Source: Lysobacteraceae bacterium | GTDB lineage: Bacteria > Pseudomonadota > Gammaproteobacteria > Xanthomonadales > Xanthomonadaceae | Direction of reading: 5' to 3' | NCBI GenBank assembly: GCA_030681035.1 | Contig: JAUXUI010000100.1 | Location: 19,983-83,982 of the forward strand | DNA: 64,000 bases | Shown: piece after piece, positions 17,251-26,175 of the stretch | Numbering within the stretch: position 1 is the first letter of the stretch | Layout: the number at the start of each line of letters is the position of its first letter | The notes under the pieces: model-generated | Told to the model about the DNA's origin: nothing | The model's input: only the letters and a program-made list of their open reading frames with translations | Databases searched by the model: none | Translations under genes and position numbers: made by a program

Positions 17251-18492
17251 ATGCGTATTGCAGTAATCGGCAGCGGCATCGCTGGCCTTGGTTGCGCTTG
17301 GCTGTTGTCACGCCAGCACGAGGTTGTGCTGTTCGAGCGCGACTCGCGCCTCGGCGGCCATACCCATACCCATGACATCGAACGCTTCGGTCAGCAGTAT
17401 CGAATCGATACTGGTTTCATTGTCCACAACCGCGAGCACTATCCGCTGCTGAGCCGCTTGTTCGACGAGATTGGCGTGGCAACGCAGCCGACCCGCATGA
17501 GTTTTTCGGTGCGCGATGACCGCAGCGGACTGGAATACAACGCCGAGACCCTGGACACCCTGTTTTGCCAGCGGCGCAATCTGCTCTCGCCACCATTCTG
17601 GCGCATGGTGCGTGATATCACACGCTTTTACCGCGAAGCACCGGCGTTGCTGCAATTAGCCGATGATGGCCCAAGCCTGTTCGATTACCTCGTGCAAAAT
17701 GGGTATTCAAAGCTGTTCATCGAGGATCATCTGCTGCCGATGGCATCGGCGCTGTGGTCATCACCGCAAGCCAAGGCGCGCGAGTTTCCAGCGAAATATC
17801 TGGTCGCGTTCATGGCTAACCACCAGATGCTGCAACTTGACAGCCGGCCGCAGTGGCGTGTCGTAACCGGCGGCTCGGATCGTTACGTACTCGCCATGAC
17901 TGCAAACTGGCCGGTGCAAGTGCGCTTGAGCAGCGCTGTGCAATCGGTGCAACGCAACGCGACGAAGGTGCGCATCAATTCAGAGCACGGTGAGGAAACC
18001 TTCGACCAGGTGGTGTTCGCCTGTCACAGCGATCAGGCACTGGCCCTGCTGCGCGATGCCAGTGAGGCCGAACATGCCGTACTCGGCGCGATTGCCTACC
18101 AGCACAACGACGTGGTGTTGCACACCGACGCGCGCGTGCTGCCACAACGCAAAAAGGCCTGGGCGGCATGGAACGCACACGTCGCCGGCAACGACAGCGC
18201 AGCGTGTTCGGTGAGCTACTGCATGAATGTGTTGCAGTCGATCGCCAGCCCCGAACCGTTCATCGTCAGCTTGAACCGCAGCGATGCGATCGACCCGGAT
18301 CGGGTCATCGCGCGCATGGTTTATCAGCACCCGGTGTATACCCATGCCAGTGTGGCGGCACAGGGCCAACGTGCGCGAATCAACGGCCACAACCAAACCT
18401 GGTACTGCGGTGCCTACTGGGGTTTTGGTTTCCACGAGGACGGGCTGCGCAGCGGCGTCGAAGTGGCGCAAGCGCTCGGAGTGACCTGGTGA
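17251..18492 (+). CDS. COG2907-type FAD-dependent oxidoreductase (amine-oxidase fold)
   Basis: 413 residues. It starts with a clear FAD-binding Rossmann motif, MRIAVIGSGIAGLGCAWLL, then LFERDSRLGGHTHTHDI, and continues with IDTGFIVHNREHYPLLSRLF. The C-terminal part ends WYCGAYWGFGFHEDGLRSG, a second FAD-contact region typical of amine-oxidase-fold flavoproteins. This family is repeatedly found beside DUF1365 and Cfa-type methyltransferases in proteobacteria. Its biochemical role there is thought to be oxidation or reduction of a modified acyl chain, but it is not established for this branch. Its stop shares one base with the next gene's ATG. Confidence 0.8.
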   Translation: MRIAVIGSGIAGLGCAWLLSRQHEVVLFERDSRLGGHTHTHDIERFGQQYRIDTGFIVHNREHYPLLSRLFDEIGVATQPTRMSFSVRDDRSGLEYNAETLDTLFCQRRNLLSPPFWRMVRDITRFYREAPALLQLADDGPSLFDYLVQNGYSKLFIEDHLLPMASALWSSPQAKAREFPAKYLVAFMANHQMLQLDSRPQWRVVTGGSDRYVLAMTANWPVQVRLSSAVQSVQRNATKVRINSEHGEETFDQVVFACHSDQALALLRDASEAEHAVLGAIAYQHNDVVLHTDARVLPQRKKAWAAWNAHVAGNDSAACSVSYCMNVLQSIASPEPFIVSLNRSDAIDPDRVIARMVYQHPVYTHASVAAQGQRARINGHNQTWYCGAYWGFGFHEDGLRSGVEVAQALGVTW

Positions 18493-19259
18493 TGCACAGC
18501 GCCATCTACGAAGGACGTATCCATCATCGTCGGCTGTTACCGCGAGCGCACGCGTTCTCCTACCGGGTATTCATGCTCTGGCTCGACCTGGCAGAACTCG
18601 ACATCGTGTTTTCGCGGCGCTGGCTGTGGTCGGTCAACCGCCGCAACCTGGCCGCATTTCATCGCGTCGATTACCACGGCGACCCAGCCAAACCACTCGA
18701 TCAGGCAGTACGCGACACGGTACATGCGAAACTGGGTCATCGCCCGGAGGGGCCGATCCGGTTACTCACTCACGCGCGCTACTTCGGCCTGTGCTTCAAC
18801 CCGGTCAGCTTCTATTACGGTTATGACGCAACGGGTGAAAGCCTGGAGTGGATCATGGCCGAGATAACCAATACGCCATGGCGTGAGCGACATGCCTATG
18901 TGCTGCCTGTGACCGATGGCACGATGACTGAGGGCGGCTTGCACTGGGGCTTCGACAAGTGCTTTCACGTTTCGCCATTCATGGCGATGGATCGCCGCTA
19001 CCAGTGGCGGCTGTCTGAGCCGCAGACACACCTGCATATCCACATGCAGGTACACGACGGCGCACAGCGCGAGTTCGACGCGACACTGAGCCTGCAGCGA
19101 AGACCGATGCGTGCTGGCGTAATGGCCTGGATGCTGCTGCGCTACCCCGCCATTACCTTGAAGGTTGTTGCTGCCATTTACTGGCAAGCCCTGCGCCTTT
19201 GGCTCAAGCGCGTACCGGTGCATGAGCACCCCAAAACCGCTACCCGGAGGCAGAGTTGA
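18492..19259 (+). CDS. DUF1365 protein
   Basis: 255 residues. Family-typical opening (MHSAIYEGRIHHRRLLPRAH, then FSYRVFMLWLDLAEL) and core (THARYFGLCFNPVSFYYGYD, TNTPWRERHAYVLP, FDKCFHVSPFMAMDRRYQWR). DUF1365 has no proven reaction. It nearly always neighbours Cfa-like methyltransferases and COG2907 flavoproteins, so a part in acyl-chain remodelling is inferred. No signal peptide; a short hydrophobic stretch near the C-terminus (VMAWMLLRYPAITLKVVAAI) may associate with the membrane. It is coupled by one-base overlaps to the genes on both sides. Confidence 0.8.
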   Translation: MHSAIYEGRIHHRRLLPRAHAFSYRVFMLWLDLAELDIVFSRRWLWSVNRRNLAAFHRVDYHGDPAKPLDQAVRDTVHAKLGHRPEGPIRLLTHARYFGLCFNPVSFYYGYDATGESLEWIMAEITNTPWRERHAYVLPVTDGTMTEGGLHWGFDKCFHVSPFMAMDRRYQWRLSEPQTHLHIHMQVHDGAQREFDATLSLQRRPMRAGVMAWMLLRYPAITLKVVAAIYWQALRLWLKRVPVHEHPKTATRRQS

Positions 19260-20554
19260 TGAGTACCCCCGCACACTCCGTACAACCCGAACAATCGCAC
19301 GCTTTGCCGCTGACATTGCGCCTGGCCCGTAATGCCGTACTGGGCAAACTTGCCAAACTGCGTGGCGAATTGATCGTGCATGACGCGATGGGCCGCGTTC
19401 GGCTAGGTCAACCCGACCCGTCCTCGGCAGCACCACCAACGGTAACCTTGCGTGTAACCGACCCGGATTTTTATCGTCAGGTGGCGTTCAATGGCAGCGT
19501 CGGTGCCGGCGAAGCCTATATGGATGGCCTCTGGACATGCTCTGATCTGGTCGCTCTGATTCGTCTGCTGGTGCGCAACCGCGACTTGCTCGATGCCATG
19601 GAAGGCGGCAGTGCGCGCGTTGGTGGCTGGCTGCTCAAGGCATGGCACGGTTTGCGCCGTAACACGCATGGCGGCGCACGGCGCAACATCGCGGTGCATT
19701 ACGATCTGGGCAACCCGTTGTTCCGCCTGTTTCTCGATGAGAACCTGATGTATTCGTCCGCATTGTTTGCCAGCGCGGACGAATCGCTGGAAAGTGCCGC
19801 GCAACGCAAGCTGGCGCGCATCTGTGAAAAGCTGGCATTGCGCAGCGGCGATCATGTCATCGAAATTGGTACCGGCTGGGGCGGTTTTGCGTTGCATGCT
19901 GCACGCCATTACGGCTGCCGCGTCACCACCACCACGATTTCCCGCGAACAATTCGAACTGGCAAAGGCCCGCGTGGACAGTGCCGGTCTGGCAGACAGGG
20001 TGACGGTGCTCTTTCAAGACTACCGCTTGCTCAGCGGCCAGTTCGACAAACTGGTATCCATCGAAATGGTGGAGGCCATTGGCCACCAATACCTCGACAC
20101 CTACTTCCGAAAATGTGAATCATTGCTGCGGCCCGATGGCCTGGCCGTGATCCAGGCAATCACCATCGAAGATCGACGTTATCAGCAAGCACTCAAATCG
20201 GTTGATTTCATCAAGCGCCACATCTTCCCGGGCAGCTTTATCCCCTGTGTGAGTGCGTTGGTCGACAGTTCGGCGCGCCATACCGATTTGCGCCTGATCA
20301 ACCTGGAAGACATCGGCGCAAGCTATGCCACGACGCTGCACCACTGGCGCCTGCGGTTTTTGGCACAGCGCGATGTTGTGCGCGAACTGGGCTATGACCA
20401 GCGTTTCATGCGGCTGTGGGAGTTCTATCTGGCGTATTGCGAGGGCGGCTTTATCGAACGCTCCATCGGCAACGTACAACTGTTGTTCGCACGCCCCGGC
20501 AACCGCCGTGCGGAGTTTGTGCCGCAGCCATCGCTGGGCATGGAACTGCAATGA
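19259..20554 (+). CDS. Cfa-family SAM-dependent fatty acid methyltransferase with altered bicarbonate site
   Basis: 431 residues. It has the cyclopropane-fatty-acid-synthase layout: an N-terminal lipid-binding domain, then IAVHYDLGNPLFRLFLDENL, the SAM-binding motif VIEIGTGWGGFALHAA, SIEMVEAIGHQYLDTYF and a C-terminal WEFYLAYCEGGF. In E. coli Cfa, Cys139, Glu239, His266 and Tyr317 hold the bicarbonate that acts as base. Here Glu and Tyr are kept, but Cys is Ser (MYSSALF) and His appears to be Gln (LAVIQAITI). The enzyme may therefore release a methylated, still unsaturated chain instead of a cyclopropane. GGAGG nine bases upstream supports the ATG. ATGA overlap with the next gene. Confidence 0.85.
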   Translation: MSTPAHSVQPEQSHALPLTLRLARNAVLGKLAKLRGELIVHDAMGRVRLGQPDPSSAAPPTVTLRVTDPDFYRQVAFNGSVGAGEAYMDGLWTCSDLVALIRLLVRNRDLLDAMEGGSARVGGWLLKAWHGLRRNTHGGARRNIAVHYDLGNPLFRLFLDENLMYSSALFASADESLESAAQRKLARICEKLALRSGDHVIEIGTGWGGFALHAARHYGCRVTTTTISREQFELAKARVDSAGLADRVTVLFQDYRLLSGQFDKLVSIEMVEAIGHQYLDTYFRKCESLLRPDGLAVIQAITIEDRRYQQALKSVDFIKRHIFPGSFIPCVSALVDSSARHTDLRLINLEDIGASYATTLHHWRLRFLAQRDVVRELGYDQRFMRLWEFYLAYCEGGFIERSIGNVQLLFARPGNRRAEFVPQPSLGMELQ

Positions 20555-21105
20555 ATCGCACAATCGCCAATGCCGTGGGGTTTCAGATCGTGTGGTTCGC
20601 CAGTGTAGCCGGCGCCGGGCATGGCACGGGCTGGGCGGGGCCTTTGGCAGCCCTCCTTTTTGCCGCCTGGGTGCTTGGCGAAAAACGGACACGATCAGCC
20701 GATATTTGGCTGCTTGTGCGTGCGTTGCCCATCGGTTACGCCAGCGACAGTCTGTGGGTCGCCTGCGGCTGGATGCAGTTTGCCGAACCGTGGCCTGGCT
20801 TGCCGCTGGCCCCGATCTGGATTCTCGCCTTGTGGACAGGTTTTGTGTTGAGCATCAACCATTCGCTGAGCTTCCTGCACGGCCGCCCCTGGCTGGCCGC
20901 TTTGCTCGGCGCCATCTTCGGCCCGGCCGCTTATTATGCGGCTGGCAACGGTTTCAATGCTGCCACGTTTGCACTTGAACTGCCGGTGATGCTGTTGCTG
21001 CTGGCGATAACCTGGGCGGCGCTGTTTCCCCTGCTGCTCACTCTGAGCACACCTGCGTTGGAACGCACACCGACCACAACGTCACCAACGGGAACCGGAC
21101 AATGA
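20551..21105 (+). CDS. DUF2878 membrane protein
   Basis: 184 residues, mostly hydrophobic with about five membrane spans (IVWFASVAGAGHGTGWAGPL, PIWILALWTGFVLSINHSL, LLGAIFGPAAYYAAGNGF, LPVMLLLLAITWAALFPLLL). It matches the DUF2878 family as recalled, which is found in the same COG2907/DUF1365/Cfa clusters. No catalytic motif can be pointed out, and the function is unknown. Its start and stop both overlap neighbours by four bases (ATGA), so it is clearly part of the operon. Confidence 0.72.
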   Translation: MNRTIANAVGFQIVWFASVAGAGHGTGWAGPLAALLFAAWVLGEKRTRSADIWLLVRALPIGYASDSLWVACGWMQFAEPWPGLPLAPIWILALWTGFVLSINHSLSFLHGRPWLAALLGAIFGPAAYYAAGNGFNAATFALELPVMLLLLAITWAALFPLLLTLSTPALERTPTTTSPTGTGQ

Positions 21106-21887
21106 TCGCAAATCTGCTATGGATATGGCTCGCCAGTGCGCTGGTGATGGCCGCAACCTGGGTGTGGTGCTGGCGGATCGACAACGCCGGTTACGTGGAT
21201 GTGGTGTGGGCGTTGCTGATGGCGCTTGCCGCGTTGTACGTCGGCATAGTGGCTAGCGGCGCGCCATTGCCACGCGGGCTGGTGGCGATGTTTGGCAGCG
21301 TTTGGGGTGCGCGCCTGTGCCTGCACCTGCTGGTGCGCGTGTTGCACGAACCGGAAGACGGGCGTTATCGCAACCTGCGTGAACACTGGCATGGCAACCA
21401 ATTCAAGTTTTTCTGGTTTTTTCAGGGCCAGGCGATTTTTGTGGTGATGTTTTCGCTGCCATTTCTGGTTGCGGCCAGCAACCCGGTTCCGGGCTTCAAT
21501 TTCTGGACAATTTTGGCCATTGCGATCTGGCTGCTGGCCCTGCTCGGCGAGTCCGTTGCCGATCAGCAACTGGCAAGGTTTCGCAGCAATCCAAACAACC
21601 GAGGCAAGACTTGCCGTACTGGCCTGTGGTCCTGGTCGCGTCATCCAAACTATTTTTTTGAATGGCTGCACTGGTTTGCCTATGTTGCGCTTGCCGCCGG
21701 CTCACCGTGGCCATGGCTTGCCTGGACGGGGCCAATCCTGATGTTGTTGTTCCTGTATCGCGTCACAGGTATTCCCTACACGGAAGCACAGGCGTTGCGT
21801 TCGCGTGGGGACGATTACGCACGCTATCAACGGCAGGTCAGTGCCTTTATTCCCCTCCCCCCCACTACAACACGTGGTACCCCATGA
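21102..21887 (+). CDS. DUF1295 (steroid 5-alpha-reductase-like) membrane protein
   Basis: 261 residues with about six membrane spans. The C-terminal part has FRSNPNNRGKTCRTGLWSWS, RHPNYFFEWLHWFAY and YTEAQALRSRGDDYARYQR, the pattern shared by DUF1295 and steroid 5-alpha-reductase/ICMT-like membrane enzymes, where the RHPNYF region contacts NADPH. A role as a reductase of a C=C bond in a modified acyl chain is an inference from the fold and the operon. ATGA overlaps join it to DUF2878 and to the second methyltransferase. Confidence 0.8.
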   Translation: MIANLLWIWLASALVMAATWVWCWRIDNAGYVDVVWALLMALAALYVGIVASGAPLPRGLVAMFGSVWGARLCLHLLVRVLHEPEDGRYRNLREHWHGNQFKFFWFFQGQAIFVVMFSLPFLVAASNPVPGFNFWTILAIAIWLLALLGESVADQQLARFRSNPNNRGKTCRTGLWSWSRHPNYFFEWLHWFAYVALAAGSPWPWLAWTGPILMLLFLYRVTGIPYTEAQALRSRGDDYARYQRQVSAFIPLPPTTTRGTP

Positions 21888-22915
21888 ACCTGATCAATGC
21901 CGCCGAGCGCGGCCTCATCCCTGATGAGTTGCTGCGATTTGGCATCCGTCGTCTGTGCGCACAGCGACTGCGCGATGAACACGGCAACGACATGGCGTTA
22001 GCCAATCAGCGCTTTGCAAGGCTGCTGCACGATCTGCACAACGGTGCGATTGCCATCGAAACCCAGGCGGCCAATAGCCAGCACTACGAAGTGCCGGCGC
22101 GATTTTTTGAATTGTGCCTGGGTGCGCAACTCAAATACAGCGCCTGCTACTACCCAACCGGCAATGAAACACTGGATCAAGCGGAGCAGGCCATGCTGGC
22201 CCTGTATGACGAGCGCGCACAATTGGCCGATGGTCAGGACATTCTGGAGTTGGGCTGCGGCTGGGGCTCGCTCACCCTGTGGATGGCAGAGCGCTACCCA
22301 CGTTCACGCATCACTGCGGTGTCCAACTCGCACTCGCAACGCGCCCACATCCAGGCGCAGGCGCAGATGCGTGGACTGGCCAATATTCGGGTCATCACCC
22401 GTGACGTGAACACGCTGGAGATGCCAGTTGAAAGCTTTGATCGTGTCGTCTCCGTGGAGATGTTCGAGCACGTGCGCAACTACGCGGTGCTGCTTAAAAA
22501 CATCAGTCAATGGCTGCGCAGCGACGGCCAGTTGTTCGTCCACATCTTTTGTCATCGCACACTGATGTATCCCTTCGAAACGCAGGGCGAAGACAACTGG
22601 ATGGGGCGATATTTCTTTACCGGCGGGTTGATGCCAGCGGCCGATACCCTGCTGCACTTTCAGCATGATCTCGTGATGCAGCAACGCTGGTTACTATCGG
22701 GTACGCACTACCGCAACACCGCCAACCATTGGTTGCACAATCAGGATCGTCACCGCACCGAGGTACTGGCAGTGCTTGCAGCGACTTACGGCGACAACAA
22801 CGCCGCGCGTTGGGCGCAACGCTGGCGCATGTTCTGGATGGCCTGCGCTGAGTTGTTCGGCTACGAAAACGGCAACCAATGGGGCGTCGCCCACTACCGG
22901 TTCAGCAGGCGCTGA
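21884..22915 (+). CDS. Second Cfa/coclaurine-N-methyltransferase-like SAM-dependent methyltransferase
   Basis: 343 residues. SAM motif ILELGCGWGSLTLWMAERYP; upstream LKYSACYYPTGNETLDQAEQ; downstream VVSVEMFEHVRNYAVLLKNI, LFVHIFCHR and YFFTGGLMP. These match the branch of the Cfa superfamily that includes plant coclaurine N-methyltransferases and many bacterial homologues of unknown substrate. It is clearly distinct from the first Cfa-like enzyme of the operon: it keeps the His, but its Cys is shifted by one position (YSAC versus YSCA). It is the last gene of the operon; its 3' end overlaps the convergent small secreted-protein gene by 14 bases. Confidence 0.82.
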   Translation: MNLINAAERGLIPDELLRFGIRRLCAQRLRDEHGNDMALANQRFARLLHDLHNGAIAIETQAANSQHYEVPARFFELCLGAQLKYSACYYPTGNETLDQAEQAMLALYDERAQLADGQDILELGCGWGSLTLWMAERYPRSRITAVSNSHSQRAHIQAQAQMRGLANIRVITRDVNTLEMPVESFDRVVSVEMFEHVRNYAVLLKNISQWLRSDGQLFVHIFCHRTLMYPFETQGEDNWMGRYFFTGGLMPAADTLLHFQHDLVMQQRWLLSGTHYRNTANHWLHNQDRHRTEVLAVLAATYGDNNAARWAQRWRMFWMACAELFGYENGNQWGVAHYRFSRR

Positions 22916-23312
22916 CCGCTTGCGTATTACACTCCACGTTGCTGCTGGCACTTGTGCTGATCGCAGCAGCGGTTGCTGTCGCGGTATCCGCGTCAGCAGC
23001 CGGTTTGCCCTTGGCAACGCGGATGCCACGTGACTTCATCCATGCATCAAACTCTTCTGCGGTGAAACGCGCACCGGCATTGAAACGATACGGGCTGTTG
23101 TCGTACGCCGTTTTGGGCACGTAAGCGGCATCTTTGGCCGCCGCCGGGGCAGGCGCCGACACACTGGATGCCATGTCAGGGGCAGCAGCGACTATTGTTG
23201 CGCCTTGGACGGGGCGAAGCGTTTCAACAACAGGCGCAACCTGATCCGCAGCAATCGCGGTCATCGGCAGCAACAGGCTCAACAGGGCAGCGGCGCGATG
23301 CAGCGTGGTCAT
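22902..23312 (-). CDS. Small predicted secreted protein, function unknown
   Basis: 136 residues. An N-terminal signal peptide (MTTLHRAAALLSLLLPMTAI, cleavage probably after AIAA) is followed by an Ala/Pro-rich low-complexity region, a better conserved-looking centre (YNDNSP-like YDNSPYRFNAGARFTAEEFD, then AWMKSRGIRVAKG), and an Ala/Thr/Ser-rich tail with two cysteines. I do not recognise a family. It lies downstream of the ompA terminator on the same strand, so it needs its own promoter. Its end overlaps the last gene of the lipid operon. Confidence 0.6.
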   Translation of the reverse strand: MTTLHRAAALLSLLLPMTAIAADQVAPVVETLRPVQGATIVAAAPDMASSVSAPAPAAAKDAAYVPKTAYDNSPYRFNAGARFTAEEFDAWMKSRGIRVAKGKPAADADTATATAAAISTSASSNVECNTQAVSAC

Positions 23313-23379
23313 GACGCACTTCTCCGATCTACGGCCCCTGAGCGGCCGAGTGTAGGTGGTGAGGCGCGTCTGGCGCAAC

Positions 23380-23405
23380 AAAAAAAAGCCCGGCTCGCGC
23401 CGGGC
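23380..23405 (-). terminator. Rho-independent terminator of the OmpA-family gene
   Basis: On the minus strand: GCCCGGC-GCGA-GCCGGGC (23405-23388) followed by eight T (23387-23380). It lies 25 bases after the ompA-family stop codon. Confidence 0.93.
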
Positions 23406-23429
23406 TCTCAGTGAAACGTGAACTGGACC

Positions 23430-24521
23430 TCAGTTCTGGACGTTCAGCTCAGTACGACGATTGCGTGCGCGACCCTCGCTGCTGTCGTTGCTGTCGATCG
23501 GACGGGCTTCGCCATAACCATTCGGGCCCACCAACTGGCCTGCCGACACACCATGCGCAAGCAGGTAATCGTAAGCAGCCTTGGCACGACGCTCGGACAA
23601 GCCCTGGTTGTAGACTTCAGCACCCACCGAGTCGGTATGACCCGCCACTTCGACCTTCAACTGCGGGTACTTGCTGAGCACGGACGCTGCCTCGTCAAGA
23701 ATGGCCGCCGATTCCGGGCGCAGGGTAGCCTTGTCGAAATCATAGTTGACACCACGCAGATCAATGGTGAGCGCAACCGGGCAACCATCCGGGCCAATGG
23801 CCTGACCAGCCTGTGAGGTCGGGCACTTGTCTTCACAATTGTTGACGCCATCGCCATCGTCATCAAGCTGATCGCAGGTCGGCGGCGGCGGCGGCGGCGG
23901 AGCAGCAGCCGGGGCGGGTGCTGGTGCCGGCTTGGCGGCTTCACCGAAGCGGTACAACACATTGAAACCTATGCCCAAGTCGGCAAAGAAATCACTGTTC
24001 GGCGCAGCGGCGCTCTCATCGTTGTTGTCAAAACGCGTACGCACTTCAGTGCGGATGCCCCAGCGCCCGTAATCAGCCTGCAAGCCAGCACCAACATGGA
24101 ACTCGACATTGTTGCCCTTGATCCGGCCCGGTGAGTTCGGGTTATTGATCAATTCAAACTCTTCGCGGTGGCGCAGCACACCCGCGCCCGCAAGCAAGTA
24201 CGGGTTCCAGCTGCGCCCGTCCGTCACAAAATGGTAACGGCCATCCAGCGACACACCATAATTGTTGAAGTGCAGATCATTCCCCTTCTTCTCCGGGTTC
24301 ATGTAGTTGAACTCGGCATCCAGAGAGAAATTGCGGGTGAAAAAACGTCCAAAGCCAAACTGATACCCCACGGAACCACTTTCGACGTCACGATCATTGT
24401 CGAGATTCCACAGCGTCGCACCGGCGCTCGCGTACCAGCGATCATCGTATTCCTGTGCGGCAACGACACTCGAAAACACCAGGGCGCTCAGCACCGCACC
24501 ACAAAGTAACTTCTTGTTCAT
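23430..24521 (-). CDS. OmpA-family outer membrane porin with calcium-type linker
   Basis: 363 residues. Signal peptide MNKKLLCGAVLSALVFSSVV(AA). An eight-strand-type beta-barrel follows (WYASAGATLWNLDNDRD, FFTRNFSLDAEFNY, ADLGIGFNVLYRFGE). A Pro/Ala linker leads to a thrombospondin-type-3-like acidic repeat (CDQLDDDGDGVNNCEDKCP). The C-terminal OmpA domain (VNYDFDKATLRPESAAILDE, VAGHTDSVGAEVYNQGLSER, SEGRARNRRTELNV) binds peptidoglycan. It anchors the outer membrane to the cell wall. The start is supported by GGAG nine bases upstream. It is a single-gene unit with a strong terminator. Confidence 0.93.
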   Translation of the reverse strand: MNKKLLCGAVLSALVFSSVVAAQEYDDRWYASAGATLWNLDNDRDVESGSVGYQFGFGRFFTRNFSLDAEFNYMNPEKKGNDLHFNNYGVSLDGRYHFVTDGRSWNPYLLAGAGVLRHREEFELINNPNSPGRIKGNNVEFHVGAGLQADYGRWGIRTEVRTRFDNNDESAAAPNSDFFADLGIGFNVLYRFGEAAKPAPAPAPAAAPPPPPPPTCDQLDDDGDGVNNCEDKCPTSQAGQAIGPDGCPVALTIDLRGVNYDFDKATLRPESAAILDEAASVLSKYPQLKVEVAGHTDSVGAEVYNQGLSERRAKAAYDYLLAHGVSAGQLVGPNGYGEARPIDSNDSSEGRARNRRTELNVQN

Positions 24522-24647
24522 TTTTTTGCTCCAATTGCACTGCAACGGTTGGGGAGAGGTGCGTCCTGCAATAATCGGTGGCGAAACCGCAGCAGCACAC
24601 CCGAGCAAGGATACGACGCATTACGTGACGCCAGCATTAACGCAAAT

Positions 24648-24676
24648 ATAACACCAAGCCCGTTGCCGTAGCACAA
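24648..24676 (-). promoter_or_regulatory. Possible promoter of the OmpA-family gene
   Basis: On the minus strand TTGTGC (24676-24671), 17 bases, TGTTAT (24653-24648), in the AT-rich part of the 205-base gap. It predicts a leader of about 120 bases. The match is moderate. Confidence 0.4.
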
Positions 24677-24726
24677 GCCAGCTAAACGCGCGAACCCATC
24701 GCATTTGTTCTTTTACTTTCAATGGC

Positions 24727-26175
24727 CTATGCCGAGAAAAGCGCCATCAGCTTCGGTACCGGTGTAGCTTCGAACTGGGCCGGGTCGCGGGTCAGCTCCA
24801 GAATCTGCTCCACCCGGTGCGCCGGCAGATGACCACGCAGTGCTGACTCGAACTTTTGCAGCAACACCGGAATCCCCTCACCGCGACGGTTTCGATGGCC
24901 AATCGGGTAATCGATCGACACCTTTTCGGTCGCTGTACCATCCTTGAAAAACACCTGCACCGAGTTGCCGATATAGCGTTTGTCCGGGTCGAAATAGTCC
25001 TTGGTGAATTGTGGGTTTTCGCTGACTTGCATGCTTGCGCGCAGGGCATCAATGCGTGGATCGGCAGCCACGGCATCGCCATAGTCGTCGGCGTTCAGGC
25101 GGCCGAAGATCAACGGCACCGCGACCATGTACTGGATGCAATGGTCACGATCCGCGTAATTGGCCAGCGGCCCGGTCTTGTCAATGATGCGGGCGCCCGC
25201 CTCCTGGGTTTCAATCATGATCCGCTCTACCTGATCGAGCTTCGGCGCGACGTGTGGATGCAGCTTCATCGCGCATTCCACCGCAGTCTGCGCGTGGAAC
25301 TCGGCCGGGAAGCTTATCTTGAACAGCACGTTTTCCATCACATAGCTGCCAAACGGCCGCTCGAACTCGAACGCCTTGCCGTTGAACGCCACATCGTAAA
25401 AACCCCAGGTTTTGGCGGTAAGTGCGCTCGGGTAGCCGACACAACCCTTGATAGCGTTGAGGGCATGGGTAACCGCGCGACGGCAGGCATCACCCGCCGC
25501 CCAACTCTTGCGCGGGCCGGCATTGGGTGCATGGCGGTAGGTACGCAGCACACCATTGTCGATCCAGCTATGCGACACCGCATTGATGATTTGCTCGCGG
25601 CTGCCGCCCATCATGTGCGTGGCAACGGCGGTGGACGCCAGACGCACCAGAATCACATGATCCAGACCCACGCGATTGAAACTGTTCTTCAGCGCATAAC
25701 AGCCCTGTATCTCATGCGCCTTGATCGCATAGGCAAGCACATCGCGCACGGTCAACACCTTGCCGCCCTCAGCAGCCGGCTTGCGTGAAAGGTAGTCGGC
25801 AACGGCGAGAATGGTGCCGAGGTTGTCCGAAGGATGCCCCCACTCGGCTGCCAGCCAGGTATCGTTGAAATCCAGCCAGCGCATCTGCACGCCAATGTTG
25901 TAGGCTGCTTGCACCGGGTCCAATTCGAACGATGTGCCCGGCACACGGGCACCGCCCTTGAGCTCGGCACCTGGTACCAACGGCCCCAGATGCTTGACAC
26001 ATTCGGGATGTTTCATCGCCAGCATCGCGCAGGCCAGCGAATCCATCAGCATGTAGCGCGCTGTCTGGAAGGCTTCAGTCGAACTCAAATGATAGTCAGC
26101 CACGTAATCGGCGATAGCAGCCATCTCGGGGTCGGGGTCGGGCCGCTGCGCGGAGCGGATGTCGTGCTGGCTCAT
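24727..26175 (-). CDS. prpD: 2-methylcitrate dehydratase PrpD (MmgE/PrpD family)
   Basis: 482 residues, almost the length of E. coli PrpD. It converts 2-methylcitrate to 2-methyl-cis-aconitate in propionate catabolism (cytosol, no iron-sulphur cluster). Recognisable stretches: MRWLDFNDTWLAAEWGHPSD, LKNSFNRVGLDHVILVRLAS, NAPNAGPRKSWAAGD-like HAPNAGPRKSWAAGDA, YADRDHCIQYMVAVPLIFGR and GHRNRRGEGIPVL. The start MSQHDIRSAQ was preferred to an upstream in-frame codon. No prpB, prpC or acnD is near, which is unusual because prp genes are normally clustered. A divergent LacI-type regulator may control it. Confidence 0.88.
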   Translation of the reverse strand: MSQHDIRSAQRPDPDPEMAAIADYVADYHLSSTEAFQTARYMLMDSLACAMLAMKHPECVKHLGPLVPGAELKGGARVPGTSFELDPVQAAYNIGVQMRWLDFNDTWLAAEWGHPSDNLGTILAVADYLSRKPAAEGGKVLTVRDVLAYAIKAHEIQGCYALKNSFNRVGLDHVILVRLASTAVATHMMGGSREQIINAVSHSWIDNGVLRTYRHAPNAGPRKSWAAGDACRRAVTHALNAIKGCVGYPSALTAKTWGFYDVAFNGKAFEFERPFGSYVMENVLFKISFPAEFHAQTAVECAMKLHPHVAPKLDQVERIMIETQEAGARIIDKTGPLANYADRDHCIQYMVAVPLIFGRLNADDYGDAVAADPRIDALRASMQVSENPQFTKDYFDPDKRYIGNSVQVFFKDGTATEKVSIDYPIGHRNRRGEGIPVLLQKFESALRGHLPAHRVEQILELTRDPAQFEATPVPKLMALFSA

